Positions 10,296 to 19,928 are shown, counted from the stretch's first letter. The stretch is DNA of 64,000 nucleotides from Ancylothrix sp. D3o (GCF_025370775.1 NZ_JAMXEX010000002.1:124001-188000), one strand, 5' to 3'. Numbers and translations: made by a program. Notes: generated from the sequence alone by a model not told the origin.

Positions 10296-11318
10296 ATGCC
10301 AACAAACCCTCTCGAACTTGCCAAGCAGGGCGATCCAAATGCGATTGCCGCGCTGCTAAACCGTACTCTTCAACCCAAGGGCATCACCGCCACAGCCGAA
10401 CAACAAGGCGGTTTTTTGCACGTTCTTTTGCACTCGACTCAAGTTGCACCACATAAACAAATCGTAGAATTTATCCAGCAAGGCATGAACAAGCTGGAAA
10501 GTCCGGTTATCCATACAGTCAGAATTGACAGCTACCAAACCGGCTCAGACTCACCCGCCTGGAGTGACGAATTTGGCCTAGAATCTGCCTTAATTGACCA
10601 AAGCGATTTTCCGCCGATTATGGATGATCCCTCCCTAGACGACTATTCCGACTCGGAGGATATGATGGGCAACCAACCCAGGTATGATGACCCGCAATAC
10701 GACGAACTTCCCCAAGAAGGCTATGAAGATGGGGATGGACAGGAAGAAGAAGAAGAAGAAGAAGAACCACAACCGGCAAAAGCCAAGCGTCAACCTCCCA
10801 AACTTTTGTTGCTGTTGTTAGGACTTTTAGCCCTCGCTCTCCTCGGTGTCGGTGCCGCCTTTGCTCTCAAACTTGGCCCCTTTGCCGAAACAGCCGAAAC
10901 TCCACCACCACCGGCACCCTCCTCGGCTAAACAAGCAGCCCCAGCCAACGCTACACCGGCAGCAGCCCCTAAACCGGCCACACCGGCACCAGCCACCAAA
11001 CCTGCTACACCGGCAGCAGCCACCAAACCTGCTACACCGGCAGCCAACACCCCCAAACCGGCAGCCAACACCCCCAAACCCGCAACCGCCACAGATCCCT
11101 GGCGCGATGCCGTCAAAAAAGCCGAAACTGCTGGCAACCTAGGCTTTGCTAGACCGCAAACCCCCCAAGAATGGGAAGCTTTAGGCCAACAATGGCAAGC
11201 AGCCATTGATGCCATGAAAAAAGTACCCGCCAATCATCCCAAATATAAAGAAGCTCAGCAAAAAATCAAAGAGTATCAAATTAACCTAGACTATGCAAAA
11301 CAAAATGCAGGGACTTGA
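10296..11318 (+). CDS. Single-pass membrane protein with acidic and Ala/Pro/Thr-rich segments, unknown function
   Basis: I do not recognise a functional family. The 340-residue product has four zones. An N-terminal globular domain (LAKQGDPNAIAALLNRTLQ..., about residues 1-85) resembles a small domain I associate with other cyanobacterial proteins. A very acidic, Glu/Asp-rich stretch ends in a run of Glu (about 95-165). One leucine-rich membrane segment (nt about 10800-10860) follows. Then comes an Ala/Pro/Thr/Lys repeat (PATKPATPAA-like units, nt about 10950-11090), and a 75-residue helical C-terminus containing DPWRDAVKKAE. The ATG at 10296 is preferred over a TTG 14 codons upstream because the conserved domain starts there. 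Topology suggests an N-in, tail-out anchor spanning the periplasm. Confidence 0.75.
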   Translation: MPTNPLELAKQGDPNAIAALLNRTLQPKGITATAEQQGGFLHVLLHSTQVAPHKQIVEFIQQGMNKLESPVIHTVRIDSYQTGSDSPAWSDEFGLESALIDQSDFPPIMDDPSLDDYSDSEDMMGNQPRYDDPQYDELPQEGYEDGDGQEEEEEEEEPQPAKAKRQPPKLLLLLLGLLALALLGVGAAFALKLGPFAETAETPPPPAPSSAKQAAPANATPAAAPKPATPAPATKPATPAAATKPATPAANTPKPAANTPKPATATDPWRDAVKKAETAGNLGFARPQTPQEWEALGQQWQAAIDAMKKVPANHPKYKEAQQKIKEYQINLDYAKQNAGT

Positions 11319-11769
11319 TTTTTAAAACGGGCCGGTGGCTTAAATTCCTCTCAATTCGTTCGCCTAGCGTGGCCGAGCGCGAACTGGTTTCCCCCTTCCC
11401 AGTCTGGCAGGGGGAGAGGTGTTTTTAGAAAAAAAATTAAGAAAAGTTTTAAATTTTCAACAGCCGGGCCGGTGTGTGATGCGTGCACCGCCGACTCAAA
11501 AAAAGTTACTAAAAATCTTTAGCGAGCAAAACTTAAAACCTCCTCAAATTTTTCTCCACCTATTAGGAAAACATCAAGATAGAGCCTAGTTAAAACTTAT
11601 CGCGGCTGCCTCAAGAGTTGACCTTTGAAAAAATTGCCTAAATTGTCAAATTAGACAACTCGCCAGAGAGCGTAAGCCGGCCAAACAAGAACAAAAACCC
11701 CACTTTAAACAAATCAAACAATCAGGTAAAATAAACGGCGGAACCTTCTCACACTAGGAGAAAAATTCA
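11319..11769. other. Intergenic region before pdxJ with a weak terminator-like hairpin
   Basis: No gene is seen. CCCCC (11391-11395) and GGGGG (11410-11414) can pair and are followed, after seven bases, by a T run. It could end transcription of the preceding gene but is a poor match. Several CCGGC/GCCGG pentamers are present. The pdxJ ribosome site AGGAG lies at 11756-11760. Confidence 0.35.
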
Positions 11770-12489
11770 TTGCCGACACTAGGCGTCAACATTGACCACG
11801 TTGCCACCATTCGTCAAGCAAGACGCACCGTTGAACCCGATCCCGTAGCCGCAGCCGTACTATGCGAACTGGCCGGCGCCGACGGCATAACCGTACACTT
11901 GCGAGAAGACCGGCGCCACATCCAAGACAGAGACGTGCAGATACTTCGTCAAACCGTCCGCACCCATCTCAACTTGGAAATGGCAGCCACCGACGAAATG
12001 GTGAAAATTGCCCTCAACATCAAACCCGACTACGTTACCCTCGTTCCCGAACGCCGCGAAGAAGTCACCACCGAAGGCGGACTAGACATCAAAGGCAACC
12101 TCGACCGCATGACCGCCGTAGTAGACACATTGCAAGGCGCCGGCATCCCCGTCAGTTTATTTATCGACGCAGACATAGCACAAATCGAAGCATCTGTCAA
12201 GGTAAAAGCCCAATTTATTGAACTACACACCGGCACCTATGCCGAAGCCAAAGGCGAAGAACAACAAAAAAAAGAACTCGCCATATTAGCCGACGGTGCA
12301 AAACAAGCAAAAGCAGCCGGTTTACGAGTCAACGCCGGACACGGATTGACTTATTGGAACGTTCAGCCAGTAGCCAACATCGAAGGCATGGAAGAACTCA
12401 ACATTGGTCATACAATAATAAGTCGGGCCGTCTTAGTTGGACTAGAGCGAGCCGTCCGAGAAATGAAACAAGCAATCAATGGTCAATAA
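11770..12489 (+). CDS. pdxJ: Pyridoxine 5'-phosphate synthase PdxJ
   Basis: PdxJ condenses 1-deoxyxylulose 5-phosphate with 3-amino-2-oxopropyl phosphate to make pyridoxine 5'-phosphate in de novo vitamin B6 synthesis. The 239-residue TIM-barrel protein shows the family segments [12 protein letters not shown] at the N-terminus, [35 protein letters not shown] and [14 protein letters not shown]. The start codon is TTG at 11770, supported by AGGAG at 11756-11760 with nine bases between and by the family N-terminus M-x-TLGVNIDH. There is no competing ATG. The next gene, ycf54, is 53 bp downstream in the same direction and may be co-transcribed. Confidence 0.97.
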   Translation: MPTLGVNIDHVATIRQARRTVEPDPVAAAVLCELAGADGITVHLREDRRHIQDRDVQILRQTVRTHLNLEMAATDEMVKIALNIKPDYVTLVPERREEVTTEGGLDIKGNLDRMTAVVDTLQGAGIPVSLFIDADIAQIEASVKVKAQFIELHTGTYAEAKGEEQQKKELAILADGAKQAKAAGLRVNAGHGLTYWNVQPVANIEGMEELNIGHTIISRAVLVGLERAVREMKQAINGQ

Positions 12490-12541
12490 CTATTGGTCAT
12501 TAATTCACAAATGACTATTGACAAATGACAAAGGACAAAAA
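12490..12541 (+). repeat. TGACAAA-type short tandem repeat that contains the ycf54 ribosome site
   Basis: An imperfect heptamer run (TGACTAT, TGACAAA, TGACAAA, GGACAAA) fills the gap between pdxJ and ycf54. AAGGA at 12531-12535, the ycf54 Shine-Dalgarno, is part of the run. The reverse complement, GTCATTT units, recurs at 46203-46257, and related copies are near 21102-21150. Confidence 0.55.
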
Positions 12542-12542
12542 A

Positions 12543-12872
12543 ATGCAAACATACTACTACGTTTTGGCCTCTCAAAAATTTTTACTTCAAGAAGAACCCT
12601 TCGAGGAAGTATTAAAAGAACGTAAAAGACACTATCAAGAACAAGAAAAACAAATAGACTTTTGGCTAGTTAAACAACCGGCCTTTTTAGAAGCCCCAGA
12701 AATGGCCGAAATTAAAGGCAAATGCCCGCAACCGGCAGCCGCAGTCATTTCCACCAACCCGCAATTTATCACTTGGTTAAAACTGCGCCTAGAATTCGTT
12801 ATCACCGGCGAATTTCAAGCCCCCAGCGCCGGCATTCCCGACGCCCTCGCATCCTTAGCGCCGGTTGCCTAA
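12543..12872 (+). CDS. ycf54: Ycf54 family protein, Mg-protoporphyrin IX monomethyl ester cyclase partner
   Basis: Ycf54 binds and supports the aerobic Mg-protoporphyrin monomethyl ester cyclase (AcsF/CycI) that makes the fifth ring of chlorophyll; it is conserved in cyanobacteria and plastids. The 109-residue product matches the family throughout as I recall it: TYYYVLASQKFLL at the start, EEPFEEVLKER, IDFWLVKQPAFLEAPE, VISTNPQFITWLKLRLEFV and a short Ala-rich tail. I chose ATG 12543 because AAGGA lies seven bases upstream and the family starts M-x-TYYY. An ATG 18 bp earlier would add MTKDKK from repeat sequence. A bidirectional terminator follows. Confidence 0.93.
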   Translation: MQTYYYVLASQKFLLQEEPFEEVLKERKRHYQEQEKQIDFWLVKQPAFLEAPEMAEIKGKCPQPAAAVISTNPQFITWLKLRLEFVITGEFQAPSAGIPDALASLAPVA

Positions 12873-12921
12873 ACAAAACAACAAAAGCATTTATAGCCTT
12901 TGTTATATAACTCTCGTACAG

Positions 12922-12954
12922 AAAAACCCGGTTTCTTGAAGAAGCCGGGTTTTT
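12922..12954. terminator. Bidirectional terminator between ycf54 and the divergent-PAP2 gene
   Basis: AAAACCCGG(T)TTCTT pairs with AAGAAG/CCGGGTTTT, flanked by A-runs on one side and T-runs on the other. It sits between two convergent genes and so can serve both. The AAACCCGG/CCGGGTTT core recurs at 25242, 27634 and 33350. Confidence 0.85.
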
Positions 12955-12977
12955 AGAATCTAAAAAGCACTATAAAC

Positions 12978-13433
12978 TCAATAAGCCGGCCCAGCAATCC
13001 AAGAAATAGCAACCCCCAAAACCAAACCCACAATCACCTGAAAAGGAGTATGCCCAAGCAACTCCTTAAGCCGGTTTTCATTAAACTCCGGGTGTTCTTG
13101 AAAAAACTCATCAATAATTTGATTCAAAACCCGTGCTTGTTTCCCAGCCGCCTGACGAACCCCAGCCGCATCATACATCACAATAATTGCAAAAATCGCC
13201 GCAATAGCAAACTCCGCCGTTTCCCAGCCAAGAGTTTGCCCCACACCAGTTGCCAGAGAAGTGACAAAAGCCGAATGAGCACTAGGCATCCCACCGGTTG
13301 TCACCAAAGAACGTAAATTCACCTTGCCATGTTTTGCAAGCTCAACGAAAACCTTTAAAACTTGAGCCAGCACACAAGAAAAAAGAGCAACCATTAACAC
13401 ATGGTTGTTTAGGATATTTCCGAAATCCTGCAT
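12978..13433 (-). CDS. Divergent PAP2 family membrane protein
   Basis: A 151-residue membrane protein of the divergent PAP2 (YuiD-like) family, distantly related to PAP2 phosphatases that act on lipid phosphates. The conserved GGMPSAHSAFVTSLATG sits at about residues 47-63; the PSAH part corresponds to the second PAP2 phosphatase motif. Other landmarks are AIIVMYDAAGVRQAAGKQA and LKELLGHTPFQVIVG. Four or so hydrophobic segments are visible. It lies 87 bp downstream of crtE on the same strand, an arrangement I recall from other cyanobacteria, so a role on prenyl or lipid phosphates is possible but only inferred. Confidence 0.88.
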   Translation of the reverse strand: MQDFGNILNNHVLMVALFSCVLAQVLKVFVELAKHGKVNLRSLVTTGGMPSAHSAFVTSLATGVGQTLGWETAEFAIAAIFAIIVMYDAAGVRQAAGKQARVLNQIIDEFFQEHPEFNENRLKELLGHTPFQVIVGLVLGVAISWIAGPAY

Positions 13434-13520
13434 AAGAATAAATCATCAAAAATTAAACAGCTTTTTCCCAAAACAATGTCCGCCGCGATGTTGGATGCGG
13501 CAATAAAAATTCAATAGCTA

Positions 13521-14450
13521 TCAATGCTTGCGATTCGTAATAAAATCTGCAAGAGCTTGTAGAGGTTGAGCCTTCTCACCAAAACACGCTAATTCAGCCT
13601 TTGCCGACTCCACCAACTGCCGCGCTTGACGCGATGATTCTTCTAAACCCCAAATACTCGGATAAGTTGCCTTTTGGGCTTGTAAATCTTTGCCTGCTGT
13701 CTTGCCCAACTGTTCAGCAGTCGCAGTAATATCGAGAATGTCATCAATAATTTGAAACGCCAAACCAATATTCTGAGCATAGCGAGACATTTTTTGTAAT
13801 TCCTCAGAAGACGCACCGGCCAAAATCCCCCCAGAAACCACACAAGCCTCTAACAAAGCCCCGGTTTTATGGGTATGAATATAACTAAGCGTTTCTATCG
13901 AAATATCCGACTTGCCTTCCGAGTCCAAATCAACCACCTGACCGCCAACCAAACCAGCAGCCCCAACCGCACGACCCAGCAAAGCAATCACTCGTAAAAC
14001 TCGATCCGCCGGCACCCCTTTAGTTTCAGCCGCAACGTGCTCAAACGAATAAGCAAGCAAACCATCGCCGGCCAAAATCGCAATATCTTCCCCGTACACC
14101 TTATGATTTGTCAACTTACCCCGACGATAATCATCATTATCCATTGCCGGCAAATCATCATGGATCAGCGACATGGTGTGAATCATCTCTAAAGCACAAG
14201 CCGTTGGCAAAGCCATTTCCACTGTTCCACCGGCCAACTCACAACTCGCCAAACACAAAATCGGACGTAAACGCTTACCCCCCGCCAACAGCGAGTAGCG
14301 CATCGACTCATAAATTTTTTCAGGATAAATAACAGGGATAGAGCGGTCGAGCGCTGCTTCTACCAGCGGCTGTCGTTCAGCCAGATAAACAGACAACTCA
14401 AACCCAGCTTTGGCTTCTTTTTTTACAGAATCAGTATGTGCTGACACCAT
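13521..14450 (-). CDS. crtE: Geranylgeranyl diphosphate synthase CrtE
   Basis: A trans-isoprenyl diphosphate synthase (IspA/GGPS type) that adds IPP to allylic diphosphates to give GGPP for carotenoids, the chlorophyll phytyl chain and quinones. The 309-residue protein has GGKRLRPIL (about 57-65), the first aspartate-rich motif [14 protein letters not shown] (about 97-110), HKTGALLEA, and the second aspartate motif DDILD (about 237-241). This is the normal length. It is 107 bp downstream of folD on the same strand and followed by the divergent-PAP2 gene, so the three could form one transcript. Confidence 0.96.
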   Translation of the reverse strand: MVSAHTDSVKKEAKAGFELSVYLAERQPLVEAALDRSIPVIYPEKIYESMRYSLLAGGKRLRPILCLASCELAGGTVEMALPTACALEMIHTMSLIHDDLPAMDNDDYRRGKLTNHKVYGEDIAILAGDGLLAYSFEHVAAETKGVPADRVLRVIALLGRAVGAAGLVGGQVVDLDSEGKSDISIETLSYIHTHKTGALLEACVVSGGILAGASSEELQKMSRYAQNIGLAFQIIDDILDITATAEQLGKTAGKDLQAQKATYPSIWGLEESSRQARQLVESAKAELACFGEKAQPLQALADFITNRKH

Positions 14451-14557
14451 CCCTCTATCCCTCTTGCGTTTAATTCCTAACCAATTCTACGGGGTATCGG
14501 TCACATTGGAAGACCCAAACTCCGCACAGCCAACCCAAAGTTTATCCAAACTAACGC

Positions 14558-15436
14558 CTAGGCCATTTTTTTGCAGTAACTATCTACCGTATTCTGTAAC
14601 AGTATCGCCACCGTCATCGGGCCAATTCCACCAGGCACCGGCGTAATATATCCAGCCACTTGCTTTACCTGCTCAAAATCCACATCTCCAACCAAGCGAT
14701 TTTTGCCGGTGGTATCATCAACGATACTATTAATGCCCACATCAATCACCACAGCACCCGGTTTCACCATCTCAGCCGTTATAGCTAGAGGCCGGCCTAT
14801 AGCTGCCACCAGAATATCAGCACTGCGAGTAAGCGCCGCTAAATCTTGAGTGCGAGAATGAGCAATAGTCACCGTCGCATTTGCTTCCAACAGCATCAAA
14901 GCCATTGGTTTGCCAACTAAAATACTTCTTCCAATTACTACCGCCTGCTTTCCCTTGACATCAATTTGATACTCTTCTAAAACACGCATCACACCGGCCG
15001 GCGTACAACTTCTCAAGCCAACTTCCGAACGCAACAACCGGCCCATATTAAGCGGATGTAGCCCATCACCATCTTTATTGGGGTCTATTTTATTTAAAGC
15101 CGCCACCGCATCCAAATGATTTGGCAAAGGCAACTGTACCAATATTGCATCCACTCGTTCATCTTCGTTTAACTCACAGATCGCCGCTTCCAGTTCTGCT
15201 TGTGTGGCCGATCCCGGAAAATTTTTGCCTAACGAAGCAATCCCCACTTTAGCGCAGGCTCGCTCTTTATTGCGAACATAGGCCGCACTGGCTGGGTTGT
15301 CTCCTACCATCAGCACAGCCAGTCCGGGCGGGCGTTTTCCTTGAGTTTGTAGGGTTTGGATACGCTGTTGCAGTTCGGTGTGGATTTTTTCGGCGACAGC
15401 TTTACCATCTAATAAAACAGCAGTTTTTGCATCCAT
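14558..15436 (-). CDS. folD: Bifunctional methylenetetrahydrofolate dehydrogenase / methenyltetrahydrofolate cyclohydrolase FolD
   Basis: FolD interconverts 5,10-methylene-, 5,10-methenyl- and 10-formyl-tetrahydrofolate with NADP in cytosolic one-carbon metabolism. The 292-residue protein contains [16 protein letters not shown] (with the catalytic Tyr/Lys region), the [10 protein letters not shown] motif, [11 protein letters not shown], the nucleotide-binding [14 protein letters not shown], and the C-terminal [18 protein letters not shown]. It is complete and in frame. It is encoded upstream of crtE on the minus strand. Confidence 0.97.
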   Translation of the reverse strand: MDAKTAVLLDGKAVAEKIHTELQQRIQTLQTQGKRPPGLAVLMVGDNPASAAYVRNKERACAKVGIASLGKNFPGSATQAELEAAICELNEDERVDAILVQLPLPNHLDAVAALNKIDPNKDGDGLHPLNMGRLLRSEVGLRSCTPAGVMRVLEEYQIDVKGKQAVVIGRSILVGKPMALMLLEANATVTIAHSRTQDLAALTRSADILVAAIGRPLAITAEMVKPGAVVIDVGINSIVDDTTGKNRLVGDVDFEQVKQVAGYITPVPGGIGPMTVAILLQNTVDSYCKKMA

Positions 15437-15877
15437 TGAGGTTTAAATCGCATTTTCATGTTCGGTTTCGCGCTTTATTAGTTTCTCAGAAAATCGCCTC
15501 CTAAGCGCACTTTTCTACTCATCCTTGTACCACCCTCAGCCATCGCTTCCTCCCCGGTTGCCAAAAAAGCCTCCCACCTCCACAACCCTACAGATCCAAA
15601 AAAAACTCTCACCGGCCTTGATTTGTTTGCTTTTAGCGATATTTTTTAAACCTTTTTAACCAATTTTCGCTTAATGTTGTATAATAGCCAAACAGTAAAG
15701 CGAAACTAAGCAAAAAAACCGCAACCCAACCATGTCACCTTCCGCCTTGTTAATCATCCAAATAAAACTACACAATCAAAGAGATATTCACCGATGGAAA
15801 TAAACAAAGGCAATGTCAAGTTTAAATTCATCCCCTCTGATTTTCTCACTTTTACAGTTGAAAACCAGTTCAGTTTA
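15437..15877. other. Divergent promoter region between folD and the OB-fold lipoprotein gene
   Basis: No gene is seen in this 441-bp stretch. A consensus TATAAT lies at 15680-15685 on the plus strand, but no good -35 is found 16-18 bp upstream. An in-frame ATG at 15794 would lengthen the downstream protein by 28 residues. Confidence 0.4.
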
Positions 15878-16264
15878 ATGAATTTAAATAAAAAACCAGC
15901 CTTGCGTTTTGGGGGGATATCTATATTGTTAGGGGCAATCTTGGGATGTGGTAGTTTTGCCCAAAATATGCCGGTGACAAACATCGCCGATATTCGCCAA
16001 AACCGCAGCAATTATTCTACGATTTATCTCAAAGGTCGGGTGGAAAATCAAGCCCCTTTTCTCGGCACCGGCGCCTATCAAGTCCGCGATGAAACCGGCA
16101 GTATTTGGGTATTTACAACGCAAAGTTTACCAAACAAAGGTGATGAAATTTTGCTCAAAGGAGAAGTGCAATATAAAAGTATTCCTCTGGCCGGTCAAGA
16201 TTTAGGAGAGGTTTACATAGATGAATTGGAACAAGTGAAACGCCTGCCAGTTGAAAAAAAATAG
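15878..16264 (+). CDS. Probable OB-fold lipoprotein of unknown function
   Basis: The 128-residue product starts with a basic stretch (NLNKKPALRF) and a hydrophobic segment ending in ILGCG, a plausible lipobox, so it is probably a membrane-anchored periplasmic lipoprotein. The mature part has the beta-rich OB-fold pattern of tRNA-anti/DUF4131-like proteins: NYSTIYLKGRVE, GAYQVRDETGSIWVFT, GDEILLKGEVQYK. This fold binds nucleic acid or oligosaccharide in some families, but no ligand can be named. An ATG at 15794 would put 28 extra residues before the signal and is less likely. It is followed 30 bp later by a Nudix gene. Confidence 0.7.
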   Translation: MNLNKKPALRFGGISILLGAILGCGSFAQNMPVTNIADIRQNRSNYSTIYLKGRVENQAPFLGTGAYQVRDETGSIWVFTTQSLPNKGDEILLKGEVQYKSIPLAGQDLGEVYIDELEQVKRLPVEKK

Positions 16265-16294
16265 TTAAAAATAACCGAACATTAATGAGGATTT

Positions 16295-16747
16295 ATGAGT
16301 GAAGGACTCATTCATGTGGCCCTAGCAATTTTGTATAATAAAAACGGCCAGTTTCTTATGCAATTACGAGATAATATCCCCACCATTGTACATCCGGGGA
16401 AGTGGAGTTTTTTTGGTGGTCATCTTGAACCGGGAGAAGTACCCGCAGAGGGGGTTAAACGGGAATTGTTAGAAGAAATTGGTTATACACCGGCAGAGTT
16501 AAGAGAATTTCGATGTTATTCTGATGGCAAAGTGGCTCGGCATATTTTTTACGCACCTTTGAACCGAGGATTAGACGAATTACAGTTAAATGAAGGCTGG
16601 GATATGGGATTAATAACCACCCAAGAAATAGAAAAAGGTGAAGCATTTTCTGAAAAGGCCGGTGGTGTATGGCCTTTATCCGACGTCTACCGCTCTATTC
16701 TCCTTGAATTTATCTCCCAAAATTCCGGCTTATTTGGAGATTTTTAG
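16295..16747 (+). CDS. Nudix hydrolase
   Basis: A 150-residue member of the Nudix superfamily, enzymes that cleave nucleoside diphosphates linked to another group using a divalent cation. The Nudix box GGHLEPGEVPAEGVKRELLEEIGY (given here only as a motif spanning residues 42-65) has all consensus Gly, Glu and REL-x-EE residues. The substrate cannot be told; the N-terminal LIHVALAILYNKNGQFLMQLR is MutT-like. A weak AATGAGGA ribosome site precedes the ATG. It may be co-transcribed with the OB-fold lipoprotein gene 30 bp upstream. Confidence 0.9.
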   Translation: MSEGLIHVALAILYNKNGQFLMQLRDNIPTIVHPGKWSFFGGHLEPGEVPAEGVKRELLEEIGYTPAELREFRCYSDGKVARHIFYAPLNRGLDELQLNEGWDMGLITTQEIEKGEAFSEKAGGVWPLSDVYRSILLEFISQNSGLFGDF

Positions 16748-17353
16748 TTGTTTCTCGGAGGTTAAGAGCAAGGGAGGATACAAAAAATATTAATAGCAAT
16801 TTTCAGAATTGAGCCAAAAAAAGTTAGGCTGAGTTAGGGCTTGTTTGCGGGTAGGGGAAGGAGAGAAAAAACTTTCTAATGAATTGTAAGAAGACTTTTC
16901 AGAGATTGGATTAATAAGCAAAGTAACAACAAGAGTAGAGATTAATAAAACAAAGCAAGCTAAAGTTAAGAAGGCAGCCTCCGCACTTTTACGAGAAAAT
17001 TGGGGAATTGGCGGGAAGTATCCAGACCGGCAAACCCAACATTAGCCGCAAATAACCAAATTGCAGGCCGGGGTGAAAAACTTCTTAACAAAGGGGTGTG
17101 GATTGATCAATTCCGTGCTTAATTTGAGATGGAGTGATTTTAAATTAGTTGCACACAAATAGCAGAGAGCGGGGGAAAAAGTAGCCAATGACACGATTTT
17201 CTGAGGGGCAGGTTAAAACCGGCGGCTAGGCAAAGCGGCAGATATGTAGCAAAATTATCGTTAAAAATCACCTAAAAAGGGGGAAAACCAGTAGCCATTC
17301 AGTGCCGGTGTAGCCAACATCACTAAGGCCCGCAAAAAAAATCACAGCCCCAA
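16748..17353. other. Intergenic region, no gene seen
   Basis: This is one of the longer gene-free stretches. No ORF of credible composition and no tRNA or CRISPR structure was found. CCGGC/GCCGG pentamers are present. The only regulatory candidate is the CRP-like palindrome just after it. Confidence 0.4.
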
Positions 17354-17367
17354 GTGATAAAGATCAC
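17354..17367 (+). promoter_or_regulatory. Candidate CRP-type operator upstream of the diguanylate cyclase
   Basis: GTGATAAAGATCAC is an inverted repeat (GTGA-N6-TCAC), the core spacing of CRP and cyanobacterial SYCRP1 sites (TGTGA-N6-TCACA). It lies 129 bp upstream of the ATG at 17496. The outer T/A of the full consensus is only partly present (A on the left, A on the right). Confidence 0.45.
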
Positions 17368-17495
17368 ACACAAAAGGGCACTTGCGTCAGCCTGTATGCA
17401 CAGAATTCTCACAGAACAGTAATCATTCCTATCACCAGCCAAATCAGCAAAAAGCCCGATATTAAAAAATATAAACTTCTCAATACAAAAAAAAC

Positions 17496-19898
17496 ATGAA
17501 GCCTGGTTTTTGGGATGCGTCCTCGTTGCTCACAGAAGAGCAAAACTTATTCACAGTTTCCTTTGACTTGTTTTGCCGCTGGGGAGAAGACGGATCGGTG
17601 CGGCCTTATAATTTGGCTTGGGAGCGCGTGCTGGGTTGGAAACAAGGGGATCTGCAAGCCTCATGGGTAGAGTTGCTGCATCCAGAAGACAGGGGGAAGT
17701 GGTTAGATGAGGTGGCATCTTGCGCTGTGGGAGAAAGTTTTGAAATAGAGTTACGCTGCCGGCACAGAGATAAGAGCTATCGTTGTTTGACATGGCGAGT
17801 ATTAAGGACAACAAAAGCAGAGCTATGGGGTGCCGGTCAAGATATCAGCGAACTGCGCTGCACACAGGTTCGCTATGAAATGCTTTCGGATTTATTTCAA
17901 AAGCTGGTTGGCATTTATACAGACACTACAACCAGCCCTATTCCGCAAGCTCTGATGAGGATGGACAACATCCCCTACCGTCCACCCGCGTCAAAAAATA
18001 ACAACCCAATAATACCGGCGTCAGATTATGTGTTTTCTGCCAGCGTTACTCCAGAGGGGCAAGTAGTCACCAAATGGGTGACAGAATCATTCCAAGAAAT
18101 CACCGGCTACAGTTTGGAAGAATTACACCGCATCGGCGACTGGGGCCAAATAATTCATCCAGAAGACTTGGTTTTGACAAGCCAATCCTTTGAGAGGTTG
18201 CTGCAAAATCACCCTGTTACCACCAGATACCGAATTATTACTAAAAGCGGTAAGATACGCTGGCTGCACGATTCTGTGCGTCCCGTTTGGGATGGTAAAC
18301 GAGTGGTGGCTGTGTTGGGTGCTTGTCGGGATATTACTCAGCAGCAAGAAGCCGAAGCCGCCTTGAAACGCAGTGAGCAGCTTTATCGGACGCTGGCGCA
18401 AAACTTCCCGAATGGTGCGGTGCTTTTGTTTGACAAAGAAGGCCGGTATTTGCTGGCAGAAGGGCAGGGATTGACGATGGTGGGGTTAAGCCGCGAGTCA
18501 TTGGAAGGAAAAACTTATTTTGAAGTGCTACCACGCCAAATCAGCAAGCAGCTTAAACCTATTTATAAGGCAACTCTGGCCGGTGAAAGCACTGTTACGG
18601 AAATTTGCTACAACAAAAGACACTATCAACTGCACACCTGTGGTGTGAAAAATGAAGAGGGCGAAATTTGCAGCGGCTTGATGGTTGTTTCGGATATTAC
18701 CGAACGCAAGCAAGCTGAGGAGGCTCTGCGGGTTGCGGCAAAGCGTGAACGTTTAATGTCTGTGGTGCGTGACCGCATTCGTCAGTCTCTTAATATCGAA
18801 ACTATCCTCAAGACTACTGTGGAGGAAGTGCGGCAGTTTCTTGATACAGATCGGGTGTTGATTTATCGCTTTCAACCAGACTGGACTGGGAAGGTGGCGG
18901 TAGAATCTGTTGATTCTGGCTGGACTCATCTGCATTCGAGAAGTATGCAGGTATCGGAATTTACCCAAACTTGCATTTCTTATTATCAAAGAGGTCATGT
19001 TTATACTGTTGAGGATGTTAACCGGCAAAGTGTGACTGTTCCTCATTTGGCTCTGTTGCAAGAGGCTCAAGTTAAAGGGTTATTGGTGGTGCCGATTTTG
19101 TACGACAGTGTGGATACTTCTCTGTCTCTGTCTACAATGCTTGGGGCTAGGGATAATTTGTCTTCTCATGGCCCCCGCCGCCATTCCCGTCCGCTGTGGG
19201 GTCTGCTGGTGGCAAATCACTGCCGCGCCCCCAGACAATGGCAGGCGCAGGAGGTTGAGTTGTTGTCTTCTTTGGCTAACCAGCTATCAATTGCGATTCA
19301 GCAAGCTGAACTTTATCAGCAGTTGGCTTTGGCAAATATGGAATTGCAGCGTTTGGCAAGTTGCGATTGTTTGACTGGTGTGGCCAACCGCCGCCGATTT
19401 GATGAATTTCTCGCTGAGCAGTGGCAACGCTCGCTCTCTGTTCGCAATCCTGTGTCGCTTTTGTTATGTGATGTTGACTTTTTTAAGTTATATAACGATA
19501 CTTACGGTCACATTGCCGGCGATGAGTGTTTGCAAAAAGTGGCAGCGGCTATCCGCGCTTCGCTGAATCGTCCAGGGGATTTGGTCGCCCGCTATGGGGG
19601 TGAGGAGTTTGCTGTGGTGTTGCCTTCTACTGATTGGGAGGAGGCTCTCTATATTGCTGAGTCTATCCGCAGGGCTGTTAAGGGGTTGTCTATCCCTCAT
19701 CGGCGCTCTTCCAATCAGTATGTGACGATGAGTGTGGGTGTTGCCAGTGTGGTGCCGACTACGGAGTGGGAACCTTCTCATCTAATTGCTGAGGCTGACT
19801 GTGCTTTATATTCTGCTAAGGCTAGTGGCCGTGATCAATGCTGTTCCAGCCGGTTGAACAATGCGCTATCTTTGAGCGATGTATCGGCTGATGTTTAA
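17496..19898 (+). CDS. PAS-PAS-PAS-GAF-GGDEF diguanylate cyclase
   Basis: An 800-residue signalling enzyme predicted to make cyclic di-GMP from two GTP. There is a PAS-like region at about 25-120, a PAS/PAC at about 175-285, a third PAS at about 290-410, a phytochrome-type GAF at about 430-600 (TDRVLIYRFQPDWTG) and a GGDEF domain at about 630-790. The active-site loop is intact (RYGGEEF), and an inhibitory-site RxxD (RPGD) sits five residues before it, so feedback inhibition by product is expected. I see no canonical chromophore cysteine pattern, so photosensing is unproven. No EAL domain and no membrane segment are present. A CRP-like site upstream suggests cAMP control. Confidence 0.93.
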   Translation: MKPGFWDASSLLTEEQNLFTVSFDLFCRWGEDGSVRPYNLAWERVLGWKQGDLQASWVELLHPEDRGKWLDEVASCAVGESFEIELRCRHRDKSYRCLTWRVLRTTKAELWGAGQDISELRCTQVRYEMLSDLFQKLVGIYTDTTTSPIPQALMRMDNIPYRPPASKNNNPIIPASDYVFSASVTPEGQVVTKWVTESFQEITGYSLEELHRIGDWGQIIHPEDLVLTSQSFERLLQNHPVTTRYRIITKSGKIRWLHDSVRPVWDGKRVVAVLGACRDITQQQEAEAALKRSEQLYRTLAQNFPNGAVLLFDKEGRYLLAEGQGLTMVGLSRESLEGKTYFEVLPRQISKQLKPIYKATLAGESTVTEICYNKRHYQLHTCGVKNEEGEICSGLMVVSDITERKQAEEALRVAAKRERLMSVVRDRIRQSLNIETILKTTVEEVRQFLDTDRVLIYRFQPDWTGKVAVESVDSGWTHLHSRSMQVSEFTQTCISYYQRGHVYTVEDVNRQSVTVPHLALLQEAQVKGLLVVPILYDSVDTSLSLSTMLGARDNLSSHGPRRHSRPLWGLLVANHCRAPRQWQAQEVELLSSLANQLSIAIQQAELYQQLALANMELQRLASCDCLTGVANRRRFDEFLAEQWQRSLSVRNPVSLLLCDVDFFKLYNDTYGHIAGDECLQKVAAAIRASLNRPGDLVARYGGEEFAVVLPSTDWEEALYIAESIRRAVKGLSIPHRRSSNQYVTMSVGVASVVPTTEWEPSHLIAEADCALYSAKASGRDQCCSSRLNNALSLSDVSADV

Positions 19899-19928
19899 AA
19901 GCGGTTTAATTAGGTGAAGGTTTAGTGT

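Noticed and set aside
10790-11233. Minus-strand Ala/Gly/Val-rich frame over the low-complexity gene
   Set aside because: It is the reverse reading of the Pro/Ala/Thr repeat of the 10296 gene; periodic GC-rich repeats give long chance frames.
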